The notes: a model not told the origin generated them from the letters alone. A DNA stretch of 64,000 nucleotides from Pyrrhosoma nymphula (GCA_963573305.1 OY754334.1:26281614-26345613); one strand, 5' to 3'. Shown: positions 46,900-59,999, counted from the stretch's first letter. Made by a program: numbers and translations.

Positions 46900-47367
46900 T
46901 CTAAATGGCATACAATGTCCGGCATTTATGCATCCGTAACGTATGAACTTCATTTAACAATGGCAGATGGTAAAGTAACTCCCTGACTAATACCGCATCA
47001 TCCCAATCATGCTATATTTGCGGGAGCAAGCCTCATCAAATGAATAAAATTGAGGAAATAATTGAAATGGACATCAAATATGAATGTTTCTCGTTTGGTA
47101 TATCTCCCCTTCATGGCTGGATCCGTTCGTTTGAATGCATGCTCCATACTGGATACAAGCTAGAGATAAGCAAGCGAGTGGCGCATTGCTTCTTCCCAGA
47201 AGAATGAACTGAAAGAGCGCACTCATAAAATAAAAAAGTTGTTCAAAGATAATATGGGATTAATTGTTGACTGCCCAAAGCAACGAATTGGAAACTTCAA
47301 TGATGGCAACACGGCTCATCGATTCTTTCAAGAGGTGAAAAAATCTGACAATACTGACAATGTATAA
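46900..47367 (+). pseudogene. RAG1/Transib-like transposase-derived gene fragment
   Basis: Read in order on + with frame changes: TYELHLTMADGKV (ends near 46978), CYICGSKPHQMNKIEEI with a C-x2-C pair (47010-47021), FGISPLHGWIRSFECMLHTG and YKLEI (about 47080-47170), then MGLIVDCPKQ and NDGNTAHRFFQEV (47299-47340), stop at 47365. This block order (DGK, CY.CGA..K.MN, FG.S.LH.WI..FE, GL.VD.P..G.G..NDGNTARRFF) is that of a large family of arthropod and cnidarian transposon proteins. I recall these being annotated as V(D)J recombination-activating protein 1-like. Stops at 46984 and 47205 and a shift near 47198 show it is dead. The downstream part with IG.LSEE...NK.FKRFR is not present. The family match is good; the RAG1 link is from memory. 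Confidence 0.65.
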
Positions 47368-49559
47368 TTATTAATTAAACGTGTGGAAAAGGAAATAAAT
47401 TCATTGTAAGCTGGTACAATTTTCTAGAACAACTGAGTCCGAATGACTCGTCACCGCCTCGTAAACGGAGTGACAGATAGCCAGACCGCTGCGCGCGCTT
47501 CAAGAAAAAAAATGAAAATTGCAGTAAAAATGACACCTAGAAGCACCTAAAAGTTGTTTTCTCTTATAGATGAAGCCTTTAACTAGCGATAATATGTCAG
47601 AACACCCGATATTACACGATTTTTCTAGCACCTTACTGAAACGGGTAAGTTAAGTGGTGTTACATCGTTTAAGAAAACCCTATCGCTGTCACTAAATATA
47701 CGACAAAGTAATTATTTATCAATGAATTAATATTTTTAGGGTGCAAATCAATAAATTATGCAACTAACGCGATTAATAATTCCATGGCTAGTAGTAAATC
47801 GATTCACTATTCTGGCGTGAATTGTTATCACGTGTTATGTTATCGTGGTAACCTGGTCCCATCTAGCATCTGGCAGTATTAATTGGATTTGGGTCATCCA
47901 AGAGTGAAATAGGTAATGATTTACCTTCATTATAAGGACAATTATGATGACATTTCAGAGGTTTGAAAAAAAATTAGTTTTTGACCAGAAAAACTGGGCT
48001 CTCAGATCACTGTGCAACTTCTTCTTCGTTCCGGGTTGCTAGGAACCAAAAAGAAATATTTCTCGAGTGTTTTCTGTAACGTAGATTTACAACTCGGCAC
48101 ACAACAGTACACATACGAAATGTTCTGATGAATTTTTCTGCATTTTCGGGTTACCACCACGTTGGTTGCTTTTTAGCAGAACAAAATGCAGAACAATTCA
48201 TCTGAACGCCGCGGAAACCTACGATGGAATATAGTACACATACGATTTTCTCTCATTCATATTTAATAAACACGGACACGATACCCACTTTAAACTCTTA
48301 TAACTGTTTAAAACCGACACCAGCAATGCATTCCATGGGATAGCAGGAGCGATGTCATATACTTTCCACGTCCTCAACATGGCGTCGGCCAAGAAATACG
48401 TTTTCGGCGTGGATTTCAAATTGAAAATTCAAACGGCTAGGGGAGCGTAATTATTTGTTTTTCGAGGGTAAAAATCGGTAAGTGACCTTTTTACGTCTCA
48501 AATATTATAACTCAAACGTAATCTGAAGTAGTGTGATCCCTCCTAATAGGAATACAAATTGAAACATGAATTTTGATTTTAATGCTGAATAATTGATTTA
48601 CTTTTAAAAAAATGTATGCATTTTTTGTGTTTGAACTGCGCGTTGCACTTTCACCTACTGCACATTATTTTTTGATTATTGTTTCTACCACACAACCATC
48701 ACTATCCTTTTTTACCACTCTTTCATATACCATATAATACATTTTCAATCACTCTCAACTCCTGGAAATAATGTGAAAAATAATTGTTTTTGCATTTATG
48801 TAAGTTTATTGCTAGTGCTGGCGCATTTTTACTACTTTTCAGGGCCATTCCAATTTTACTGATGGGTAGCCTTCATATTGTAAAACATACAATCAGTTCA
48901 CCCATATTTAAAAATTTAGGATTACAATTATAAAGTCAACGGCAACGTTTTGCGACGCGAAAGTCGTAAGTCGTAATTTATTGGTGCGTATAGTTAAAGA
49001 AATAATTCAGTTAAACATATATTACTTTGGTGACCTTTGTCCAACTCCCACTAAAATTGGCACGACGCGACGTAGGCAGTGTTTGCTGATGTGAAAGTAG
49101 CAACATTGTTGCGAAGCGATGGATGCAAAAAACTAGTAACATATTATCTTAATCTCAAATATATAAAATTATTACGGTATAGAGGCAAAACCCGTAAAAT
49201 TAAAAGCCTTCAATCGTGTTCACGTAGAATTAACAAATATTAGAACAGACCAGGAATACATGTAAAAAGGTTATGTTTGTTAAGTAAACGACTCAGTATC
49301 GTATAAAAATATTCAATCAGGAAACAGAATAGCATCGAAGTCACAGCTACGCAAACACACGCACACAATCTCACTAATATTTATATATATTCGAGGACAA
49401 ACACTGCCATCAAACACAATTAACGGGACGAAGCAAGCAAGAGGATACAGCACGCAGCGCAAGCTTTAAATACAAGCAACCAACAAAGAGAGACGAACCG
49501 CAAAGAGGAGCTACATTCAGCCCATTCAGCGAACTAAAACTCCCTACTCGCTCTAGCGA
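47368..49559. other. Spacer with one long stem
   Basis: Contains the inverted repeat at 48122-48207 and a short minus-strand open frame (48219-48419) without motif. Otherwise AT-rich. Confidence 0.45.
48122..48207. repeat. Inverted repeat, 25-bp arms, 36-base spacer
   Basis: GTTCTGATGAATTTTTCTGC (to 48146) pairs with 48183-48207 with two mismatches. The spacer is 48147-48182. Possibly a decayed foldback element. Confidence 0.8.
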
Positions 49560-49960
49560 GTTATCCACCCACTCATTCCACATCCGTCTGTTTCCGACGA
49601 CTTCCCTTTCCCTCCCTCTCCCTCCCTCTCCCTCCCTCTCTCTCTCTCTATATCGTCATATCATTTCTCCACAACCATCCCCTCCCCCTTGCTCTCCCTC
49701 CCTCTCACACTAAAAAACCCCCACCAACACACTTCCCCACTTTTTCACGCCTCACCGCCTCTTTCTCTCCGCCCCGCCTCTCTGTCTCCCTCCAACCCTC
49801 GTCCTTATTGACTCCCCTCCCTCCTCCCTCTCCACCGACCCTCTCCCTCCCTCCCTCCCCCCCCCCCATCAAGAAACCGCCAACGAGGCAGTCAAACCCC
49901 TACCTCACTCCTTCTCCCCCGCATAACAGCCGCTGACACAAATTCTTTTCGCCTCCTCCA
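49560..49960. repeat. Pyrimidine-rich low-complexity tract
   Basis: About 400 bases of almost pure C/T on the + strand. It includes four units of CCTCCCTCTC (49611-49650), a CT microsatellite and a run of 11 C (49857-49867). Such tracts can form triplex (H-DNA) structures. Confidence 0.85.
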
Positions 49961-50180
49961 CGCAGGCTTCTCCTTTAATACATCGCCCACTCCACTTGGA
50001 ACGCGACCTCATGCGACTGAGATTGACAAATTTAACGTTCCCTATTCGCCACCACCTCCTTCACGAAGGACAAGCACCGAGCGTACCCCGCGGTCAAATT
50101 TATGAAAGCCTTCTTCTTTCACTCTCCGCTCGCAGACGTGTAGATGCCCTCCAATCTCCTTGTAACTCGTCTTCGCAGCG

Positions 50181-50765
50181 TAATGGGAAAGGAATCAGAG
50201 GGAATGTTAATGAATTAATCAGCAAAACTATTATCCTTAAATAGAGCTCTGTAAGAACGAAGATACCTATATTATGACAGTAAGAAGGGACTATGATGAC
50301 ACTTATGACCGTTGATGAGTGCAGTGCTTCTGAGCTGTCGTTCTATGACTGCATATATAGAAGAATAGAGTTTATAAATACGTAGGTATACTCCCTGAAT
50401 CCATTCTTATTTCCTTAAATCCTCTCCGTCTTAATTGACCGGTTTCCCGATGTAATTATTTCCGCACCATTCTAACTGGGAAACGAATCAGAAAGAATGT
50501 TAATGAATGAATCAGCACAAGTATTATTCTCAAATAAGGCACTGAAAGAACGTAGATAGATGTATTAAGGCAATAAGATGAGGTTATAAAGACACTATTG
50601 AGAGATAATGAGTGCAGTGCTTTTTTTCTGTTGTTCTAAAACTTTACCTAGAATAATAGAGCTCATAAAATACGTAAATAAAGTTTCAAAATCAGATTTT
50701 TTATCCTTATATTCTATTTGGCTCCCTGACCGGTTTCCCGATGTAATCATTCCAGTGCCATTGCG
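50181..50765. repeat. Tandem duplication, unit ~293 bp
   Basis: Unit 1 starts near 50181 and unit 2 near 50476, both with GGGAAA.GAATCAGA..GAATGTTAATGAAT.AATCAGCA. The GACCGGTTTCCCGATGTAAT phrase recurs at 50437 and 50730. GAGTGCAGTGCTT lies at about 50317 and 50610. Units are roughly three-quarters identical. No coding capacity was recognised. Confidence 0.85.
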
Positions 50766-53700
50766 ATTGTCGTCGTTACATTCCATACACAGCAGTTAAT
50801 ATGGGCCTATATTTAAGTATTTTTTACCGTCTGAAACAAAAAGAAATTTTTGTTGACTTTGCTCTCATGAGGCTAAAGAATTTTAATATATATTAACTTT
50901 GGACCAAAATGCCACAGTTTCAGAGTATTTGAGCAATTTTCGTTCAATAATTAATATAAAGTACATATATCATATTTTTAACCTATGTATTTCGCATTGA
51001 GAAGTTCCATTTTAAATGTTTTTGTTCAATTTCAATATGATTTCCCAAAGTAAGCAAAATAGAATTGTCGGCCGTGATAACCGGCTTAATAAATATTTTA
51101 GTTGGCGCTAAAAACTTGCACCTGATTAGAGATTGGGAAATTAATAAACACAGGGTTTTTAAATGGTAAAAACGCTAATCTGATTAATCGAAAATCTGCC
51201 AAATGTTTGTCTCTACGCTCTGGAAAGGAACAAAATTAAACGAGATTGTTACCCTCAAAATACCCCTCGGTGTTATTTCTTCATCCACTTCTTTACTCAA
51301 ACAAATACTCATTTTTAAATTCAAAGAAAAAATAATCTTCACTTTTTAAGGTTTTCTATTTATGTGACTCTGATATAAGTTGATTTAAGAGAATAACGAA
51401 GATTTTCAAATTTTAATTTGGTAGTTTTAATCACTAAGGATTACTATATTAATTGAAATTAGTTTTCTCATTTGGTGAACAACTTATCAAATTACTACTC
51501 TACAATTCGTTGTTCAACCTCAGTTCTGATGTGATCGGTGAATTGAAACTTACTTCATGCATAAAGGATGGAGGCGATAATTTATTTTTAGTCTCCATCA
51601 AATGCGCTAATGCTCGAAATAATTTATATTCATCAAACCCAATGCCTACTTAATATGTGTACCAATTTTCCGAATTTACATTATTGTTCACCAAAAGTCA
51701 TAGTGCTTATACAACCGAATGTTGAAAAATGTCTCTTTGTCATTGCTTTCTCATTAGAAAAGAATGCAATTCTTAAATTAAATAAGGCCGTGACCTACTT
51801 CGCCCTAGCTGGGTATGGATAAAAAAAACGTCCAAGCAAAGCTTTTCGCTGCACTAAACAAAGTCAAATATGATTTCCACCGAATTCATACTGCACAGCT
51901 AACCTTTTTACTGAGAAGCAAAAGCAAATATTACGAATTCATCCATCGATTTAAAAAAAAACTTATGTAGCATAGGCAGTTAAAATAAATGGGGTTAACC
52001 ATTTTTTGTGCAATTTTATATAATGGATGTGTACGCAGAGTTAACTGGTTACAAAGAGTAAAAACTTTATTTTAATTTATAATTTAGTTAATACATATTT
52101 ATTCTATTGTCTTCATTAATAATCATACTAATATTTTTCATTTATTCAATTTTGTTCTATCTCTGAAACTCCTTAAGTCATAACGATTATAACGACAATC
52201 ATCTCGAACTGCTCTTATCTCATTAAACAACTTGCAGCTTGCAAATGTTTTCACTCAACCACCTCTTCAAAGGTATTATTTCTCAATGTAGATAGCATGC
52301 AATGTTTGACACGATTAGAGTGAAAATTATGATGTTAATATAATTCCTTTAATCTTAAGCTGATATTGTACTCTTTCTTAATGTTACAAGCGCTATTTTA
52401 CAGTTCAGTGGTAATCTACTTGACTATTTTGTGACTGTTAATCACGTTTCTTTCCACAGAATATACCTAATTGGTAAAGTAACATTTTTATATTTAATGA
52501 TACTCTATCGGAGATATTTAAGTCACTTCGGAATTAACAAACCCGCTTGGGAAATTAAATTGCACTAATTTCACCCAAGGTGAACGGCTACTGAGTGGTA
52601 GGGTTTATGTTGGAGTTATTATTGATTATTAGATCAACACAAAAGATTAAAATTGTGCAAATAATAATTTGAATAAAAAGAGTCAAGCATACAAATTTGG
52701 AAAATGTAAGTGAATTATTATTATTATTCTTCAAGCAAAGTCTTTATTAATTTCTTTTGCTAAGTTATCCGACCTGCTCTTTTCTCTAAGTCTGAACTAA
52801 AAACTAAATAAGGAAATAATTTACTTTAACTCAGACGTAATAAGTTAGCGGACGCCATACCAGGCTCATTCTTTTGGAGCCATTCCGGTGGCATGATAAG
52901 ATTAAGTTGACATGTCCTTTTGCTGGAAAAAATATTATATTTTTCCCAAGAACTGGAGTTAATGAATAGAGCTACAAGGTTTCAGAGCTGTAACTCCTTT
53001 AGAACCAAATCACGCCTTGAACGAGAGAGGGAATCTGTTCGAACGGTAATAAGTGAGCATTGCAACGAATAAAGATCTCAAACTTTATATATTGTCAAAA
53101 TTATTCGGTAATTCTGACTTTAAAGGAGGTGATTGAGATGGAACTATATGGAAATCGAAATTCCAAATGGAGATAAGCTTTGAAGATTACTGATGAAATT
53201 TTTACTATTCTATCATGAATATAATTTCACAAAGCCAAGAAGTGAATAGGCTGAATTCTTTTTTAAATTAATTCCTAAGCTATTTTTTCCCATGGTTATG
53301 ATGAAGATACCTTTTTTTAAAATGGAATACATTATAAAAGGAAGTATCATGAATATTATAAAACTCATATTTGTAAGTCGGAAGTTTTCCATGAAGCATG
53401 ATGACTGTCACATATAAGTGAAAATAATAATTTATGAGCAATGCAATCTAAAAATTATCCATAAAGATCGCTTCATACAGGAACAAAGGAAGAAAAAATG
53501 GCAGGTGAAATATACTGCGACTGCAATGCCACATAAATATTGCATAAGAAGTTAAAGATCGCCACGAATTTAGGTCACCTTTTCGTGGAGGCCGTTAAAA
53601 TTGATTAATCGGATAGAAATTTTAGTCTAGAAGTAACGGGTCTATAAATTTTCTTAATTATAACGCATTATGAATTGCATCCCGAGCAATGAAAATAAAT

Positions 53701-56700
53701 AAACTTATCGTGTGTAACATTTGGTAGGATCTCATAAATTTAATATACCAAATGCCGCACTTAAGAGAATCCAAATAGCTGCGATTATGCATTTCCTAGA
53801 GGACTCATTATTTTCTTTCATGGTTCCCTTGCACAGTACATTAAAATGTTTGTAAAGCGTATCTTTAAAAATGAAAGACCAACGGGCTTGCCCTCTAGTG
53901 CACATTGTTTTAAGTAGCACCCAGTGAAAGTAAAAAAAACACATAAAGCCATCCTAGTAGTTAATGTATAACTATAAATAACCGAACATTCCGCATTTTC
54001 CATCATACGCAACTGCACTCACTGTTCCCTTCCAAAGAATTCTTTAGATTTGGAAAATGAGAATACAATACCATCGAGAATTTTGGCTAAAAAATCAGAA
54101 TAGATGAGAAATTTCACAGAGGGTCAAAGTTGATTAGATTTTAATGCTAAATGTTAAAATACAGGTCGTGCGGATAATGCTAACTAGGAAATTTTAGAAT
54201 GTTAAATGCTGGAATGAGTGTCCCTCCATCCCATGCCACCGGCACAGTAATCTGCGCGTTCTGCTTCATTATCCTTCTCTGCTCTTCCTTCCTTATTTCT
54301 ACCAGCGATGCCCTCCTTCTCGTTTTCAAGAGTTTAACCCCTCAACCTCCTGCACTCGCTGGATCCTTGTTTTTTTATTCTTCCTCCAACAGCACTCGGC
54401 ATCTCTCACCTCCACTCGCGGCTCCTGCAAATATTATTTTTATGTGCACCTTTCAACTCCAGTCGGCTTCAATATCTCACTCACGAAGTGGGGTGAGGAA
54501 AAGGGGGGGGGGCGTGGGAAGAGAGGGAGAAGGGGATTTGGATTAGGGTAATACATTAAACTTCTGCGAATGCGTTGTCGAGAGGAAAAAAATGTTTTAT
54601 TTTTTTTCTCTGCTTGGAAGCTGTTTTTCAAATCGTGCGTACACGGCCTTCGAGTTCTCTTCCCTTCTTAATGAGATTCATGGATGGAGTTCTTTCTGTT
54701 GCTGGCGGCAGGCCGAAAACAGATTGCATTCGAATCCGGAGAACTGGGTCTTTTAGTGAGTGCATGCAGCTATTGCATGGAAAAAACTGAGAATCCTTAT
54801 AAGCACTATGCCAAATGTATTTGCCTTAAGAAGTGGGTGATTTTGAATGAAGTTATTAAACTACGCATTTCAACGCAAGTCTGACATTCATGATACATAT
54901 ATTATAAGTATACAAGAAGGAAGAATACAGCACTCATCAGACAAGAGAGCTCTTGAGAATAGTCGTAAATAATCGATGCGATATGCAAGGGAAAACATTT
55001 CAGATATTAGGAGTAGACTTTGAGTCAAGTGATTTAAATGTTAATAGATATTAACCCCACACTGAGTCAATGTGGCAAAAGGAAGCTATTTAATTATGCA
55101 AGAAGCTTTATAAAAAAGGGTAACAAGGTTGTGTATTCAATTTTATTGCTTGATAATCTGTTATTGGATATATCTTCGAAAGATCCCATACCTGATTACG
55201 CTGCAACTATTTGATTAATGGTGTTCTATTGAATAAATTTTATCCTTTGCAAAGAAATACGACGTTCCTTACAGTTCCTTTAATCGTTCATTATGTTACA
55301 TGTGGTCGATTGTTTTATTCTTTAGGGACATTCTACTCGGTAGAGCTTTGGCAATCGATTAAGGGATTTCCTTCGAGCGCAACTATACGAGCCACCTGCC
55401 GGACCTTTGAACGTCAGTGGGTTCGGAACCGATTAAAGGACTGGAGAAATGGTAAAAAGTAAAAAATAGCAAAATATTGATTGAATTGTAGAAATTGTTT
55501 ACAAAGCTTTCACGCCAGTTGTGTGCCTTAAAAAAAGGCAGCCACTTAACCAAGGTAACGACAACCTTGTTGGGACGTATGAACGAAACAGTGTGAATCC
55601 ACCACTCTCAATATTGGTCCCTGCCGGCGATGATCAATGCTCATCCAGGAAAATGATTGGAGGATTGGGGAAGTGGAGAAGAAATTCTAAGAATCATTGG
55701 TTAGATAAGTAACAGAGAGGAAAAATACATTACTAGATTCATCTGACATAATAACGCCTTCACTTATTATTATTATTTTAGGAAATAAAACGTCACCACT
55801 AAAAATAAAACAATAGCACGAACTGGATAAAGGTGTAATTAATCACCTGTGGTAATATTCAATCCAATTACCGTCAGCATAGATCAAAACTCCAATAACT
55901 CTATTTTGCCTTCTCGTCATAGGAGGTTTTATTCTCAAATTATCTTGGCAGTAATTATTTCTGGTCATTTCGTATTACGTGTTCCACTGGTTTATTCTTT
56001 GTCATACATTAGAGTTTCCTTTCACCACCTTACTACTATTAATAATAATAAGAACTAATATTACAAATTTTCCAGGAATTGAGAATGAATCTGTTGCTAT
56101 TGACAAAGTTGAAGAAGGAAATAGCATTCATTACCTGTTCACGATAGGTGTTTCTGGTTCCGCTTTTAAATAGCATTTATTGAACGTTTGTACGTAATAC
56201 CCAAGAGGAATCACAATAGGTTAGATTTTCTCCAGTAGAGAAGATGAAAACGAAGAAGTACGAGCACTTATAAATATTAGAAAATGGGAACCGAGTGATA
56301 GCAGTTGGATTGAAACTGCCTTCAGGGATGGCGATCGAAGATGAGGATCGGATATGTCGACGGAAAACTCTCCAAGTAATATTTTTTTATCGCTAGCCGT
56401 ATCTTCCGTTTGATTTTGGTGAGTGCACTCTCCGATGAACCCATGGGTGAGGGAAAAATTTTTCCGTCAATTTTTGTATTCTCATCCTACTCGTCATTAC
56501 TACGACTTCCTTGTTCTCGACTTCCTCATGTGTGCCATGAAAGGCATGCCCTACAATTTTTATGTAGGTTTACCTAGTAAATCACTAGTGAATTTCAATT
56601 GATTTTTAATAATAACCCTCAATATATTTTATTGCTCTGTTAAGTGACATAAATAATTAAATTTAATTGCTTCCAAGCCATTACAAACAAAGCATAACAC

Positions 56701-57122
56701 ATTTTCAAATGAAGCAGTTTGGTAGCCCCTAAGGTGCACTTGCCTGTGTATATATCTTCTCATGTGTCCTAAATTATATAATTTTAAAACCAAGGTTTTG
56801 TAAAACTTCAAATTGATTGTATCAACCACATCTGACTTAATTTTTCTCGTCCAAGATTTCCTAAAGAATTTTATTCGAAATTAGTTTGATTTCTAATGTT
56901 AGGGTAGGTCGCGAATCCTCGGCTATTGAACGTCTCGCCCAATAGTTTATTGTTTCCTGGAATTTTCATTCGAAATATCTCAAATACACCGAAGTCCAGT
57001 CTCACGGTGAAGAATTGCTTTTTGGTCACTCCAAATGAGGATCTCAATTACTATTTCTTACCTCCGTTCAGCCATTCGTGTAAAATGAGTCTCCAACATG
57101 TTTCTTTGAAATGAAAAAAAGT
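50766..57122. other. Long AT-rich spacer
   Basis: No gene, RNA or element recognised in 6.3 kb. A run of 10 G lies at 54503-54512 inside a small GC-rich patch (54290-54560). Open frames at 54199-54546, 55211-55462 and 55521-55712 have no motif. Confidence 0.45.
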
Positions 57123-57474
57123 CGTTTTTAATTTCTTCTCAGGACAATTTCACGACTTATTTCCCAGCGTGGGGTTGCTTTTTTTTGGCGTCCATTCCAC
57201 CCAATCGCCCTCTGAATTCTCTTCACCATTTGCACAGGTATCGTCCGTGGGTCAACTTAAGCTAATTTTTCCTTCTATCCAAATCTTATACGCATTACGT
57301 TTTTAATTTTTGCTCCGGAAAATTTCACGATTTATTTCCCAGCGTAGGGTTGCTTTATTCCGGCGTCCATTACACCCAATCGCCCTCAGAATTCTCTTCG
57401 CCATTTGCACAAGTATCCACCGTGGGTCAACGTTAGCTCATGTTTCCTTTTATCCAAAAATTTTACGCGCGAAA
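57123..57474. repeat. Tandem duplication, two units of 176 bp
   Basis: Unit 1 (57123-57298) and unit 2 (57299-57474) share CGTTTTTAATTT, AATTTCACGA.TTATTTCC, CAGCGT.GGGTTGCTTT, GGCGTCCATT, CACCCAATCGCCCTC and CCATTTGCACA. They are about 85% identical by eye. The copies abut directly. Confidence 0.88.
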
Positions 57475-58947
57475 AGCAAAACGTTGCCGACGATTCAGCG
57501 ACACTGGTAGTTCCTATCTCTCTCTTGAGAGTGTCGGCCTCATCACCTTGTCACCTCTTTGGATTTGCTCGCTCCTTGTTCGTCATTTTTTTAAGCCTTC
57601 CTCCCTATCCTTCTCACCCTCCACGCCTCTACATTTCCATAAAACACCACCCGAAGAACGGCACGACACGAGCCATCCCCCGCCACCCGACGCAGGATTC
57701 CCCTTCCGCCCTCCTCGAGGCAGATTCATTGCAGGGGAGGGTGGAGAGGAGGGCAGGAGTGGGGATATGGGAGCTCGACGACGTGGATGGGACATGTCTC
57801 CCGCTGCGCCCGGTGGCCATGTTGCTCGCTCAAGAGCAGCGGGAACTCACTGGATGGGGGAAGGAGATGTCTGTCTCCTCCGAGGGGAGGGAAGGAGGTC
57901 TATTTTTCTTCCCACCTCTCCTAAACTCTTCAACTCCTTCCAGTCCGTCATACAGGCGGAGTTGGCAGTGACTCTGAGCCAACACCCTCCTCTCGCAAGA
58001 ACACCCTCCTCACAGCTGAGCTTCCGCCAGTTTTTAAACTCGGTTACATTTCTCATGCCCACTCAAGTATCAGAAAACATATATTTATATTTGCTGTAAA
58101 ATAGTGAACGTAGTGATGCTATTTAAGCAATTTCGTTCGTATGTTGTTTTTCTTTCTTAAAATAAACATTTCCTTGGCGTCCTCTCAGCGGAGCTTCTAT
58201 AATTTCAGTTTTTTAAGGAGCCAGAAAATTTATTTATAAAATCGCATCTAGCTTTGTGGATTCGTTGCTGAACCTGCCAGAAGTAAATTTGTTTGTAGAT
58301 TTACGATGTTTTTCTGTCCAAATCAGGCATATCTTTCACCAACAACATGAATGCATTCGAAAGTTTCCACATGAACAGTGAAGAAGTTATGGAAGTTTGT
58401 TTATTCTCGAAAACCTTGTTCTGTCTCTCATGGAGTCGTAAGTGGCATAATTGGAATGAATAAAAAATAGTTGGCTAAGTTTTAGCCATCGAGATTTTTT
58501 CTTATGTCTAGAAGCATCCTCTTCTCCAATATTTGCCTAACATATGTAAGGGCTTACAATCACTATTTCAATATTTTCTCGGTATTACAACCAGAGTTAT
58601 TGCATTCTCCCATCTATGACGATCACATAAATTAAACGACATACTAGTGTAAAATAAAAAAACCCAATGCTTATTTGTCATCAAGTTAACGTCAATGTTT
58701 TGTCATCTTACCCTGAATTTGTAAAACCGGTCCTGCGTCACTTTGATGTAGTGGTCACCGCAAATTAATTGTATGACGTGGAGTGGTGACTTCTTATTAA
58801 TCATTGCAGTGTAACGCTTATTGTCATCAAATACCGTGGCTCAGATCTACTCCGACTAATGTCACCTAGAAGAGTCACCTAAGAACGACGACAGAAGGCT
58901 AGATTGAATAGCACGACTTGGTAATGAGTGCAAGTTTCTATAATATA
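57475..58947. other. Spacer with GC-rich patch
   Basis: 57500-58060 is GC-rich. It has two long overlapping frames on + (to 57971 and 58099) and several on -, all Ser/Pro/Arg-rich and without known domains. I regard these as compositional. 58100-58947 is AT-rich with nothing seen. Confidence 0.4.
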
Positions 58948-59186
58948 CTAGTGAAGGTGCCCGTTGAAAATCAATGGGACTGAAAAAAATCAACATTGCG
59001 CGTGACTGCGTACTACGTCAAATTTTTCGATAGCATTTTCTAAACATTTTACCATTTAATAGCAAAAATAAAATATCGATTCACATTTAAGATATTATCA
59101 TGTACATACATTGATTGTAATAAACCATTTATATCTTATTCAGTGCAAAAAATCATTGAGTTAGTGGATATACGCGGGATCTCGAC
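58948..59186 (-). mobile_element. Helitron 3'-terminal fragment
   Basis: Read on the minus strand, the end is a hairpin (CCCATTGA..TCAACGGG; + coordinates 58960-58978), then CACCTTCA and CTAG|T (58948-58951). Hairpin loop region, ACCTTC and spacing match the left Helitron end at 1756-1788. How far it extends to the right is unclear because the MITE begins at 59187. Confidence 0.6.
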
Positions 59187-59693
59187 TAAAGACCGTATCA
59201 CACTACGGGTTGCGGTGGCTGTTCTGGTTGCGGGTTGCGGTTGCAGGTTGACTTCCAACCAATCATCGCTCAGCAGCCAAGCCCATGGGTCGCAACCGAG
59301 AGAATAGACCCGGGTCTATTTTTCAACCGCGCGGCTGCAAACGTAGCCAATGATATTCGTCATATTTATCACGTGACTACGTTGTTTTGGTTATCAGATG
59401 AAAGGCGCGCCATTTGTTTATGTTCAGCTACTGGTGCAAAGCGGCAAATCATTTTCGTATGTCAATGCACTTATACATGCTATTCGTTGCCTGCGCTTAT
59501 TCAATGCTTGTTGTAAAAGCCCCGAAATCATCGCGTACAACTGGAGGAACACAGTAAATAAGCGGACGACAGCAGCAGACGTCCGCCCGCTCATCTACTG
59601 CGCGAACAAGCAGTGTGATCGGCCAATCAGCAACCTGCAATCGACACCGTAACCGGAACAGCCGCCACAACCCCTATTGTGATACGGCCTTTA
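59187..59693. mobile_element. MITE with ~63-bp terminal inverted repeats (507 bp)
   Basis: The left arm (59187-59250) starts TAAAGACCGTATCACAC and the right arm (59631-59693), as reverse complement, starts TAAAGGCCGTATCACAA. Both continue with GGGTTG, GG.GGCTGTTC.GGTT, CGG and end TTGCAGGTTG, about 80% identical. The left arm is made of repeated GGTTGCGG phrases. No transposase is inside; an 84-codon + frame (59398-59652) is without motif. Outer bases match the MITE at 17109-17635. Confidence 0.85.
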
Positions 59694-59999
59694 AGCAATG
59701 GGCATGGTCGTCATGGGGACGAGGACTCAAAAATGCTAAAATATTGCGAAAAATCGTTACGTTTCAGCAAAAATTTCGGAATTTCGACCAAAATACAAAA
59801 TTTGATTGAAAGAACAAGAATCTGTATTTTATTTTCTTTCTATTGATACTTTTTCCTGTAACACAAAAGCACTATTTCTAATTTAATTTTGTAAATGAAA
59901 AAAAATCTGCAGCCAAATGAAGATTTAGATTCACATGTATTTCTTATGTGAAAGTTACTGACATATATAATTATACACATCGGTGGTTATTAAAGTAGA

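Noticed and set aside
57405..58099. Two long overlapping + frames (188 and 219 codons)
   Set aside because: Both are open at once along with minus frames, low complexity, no domain; typical of GC-rich non-coding sequence.
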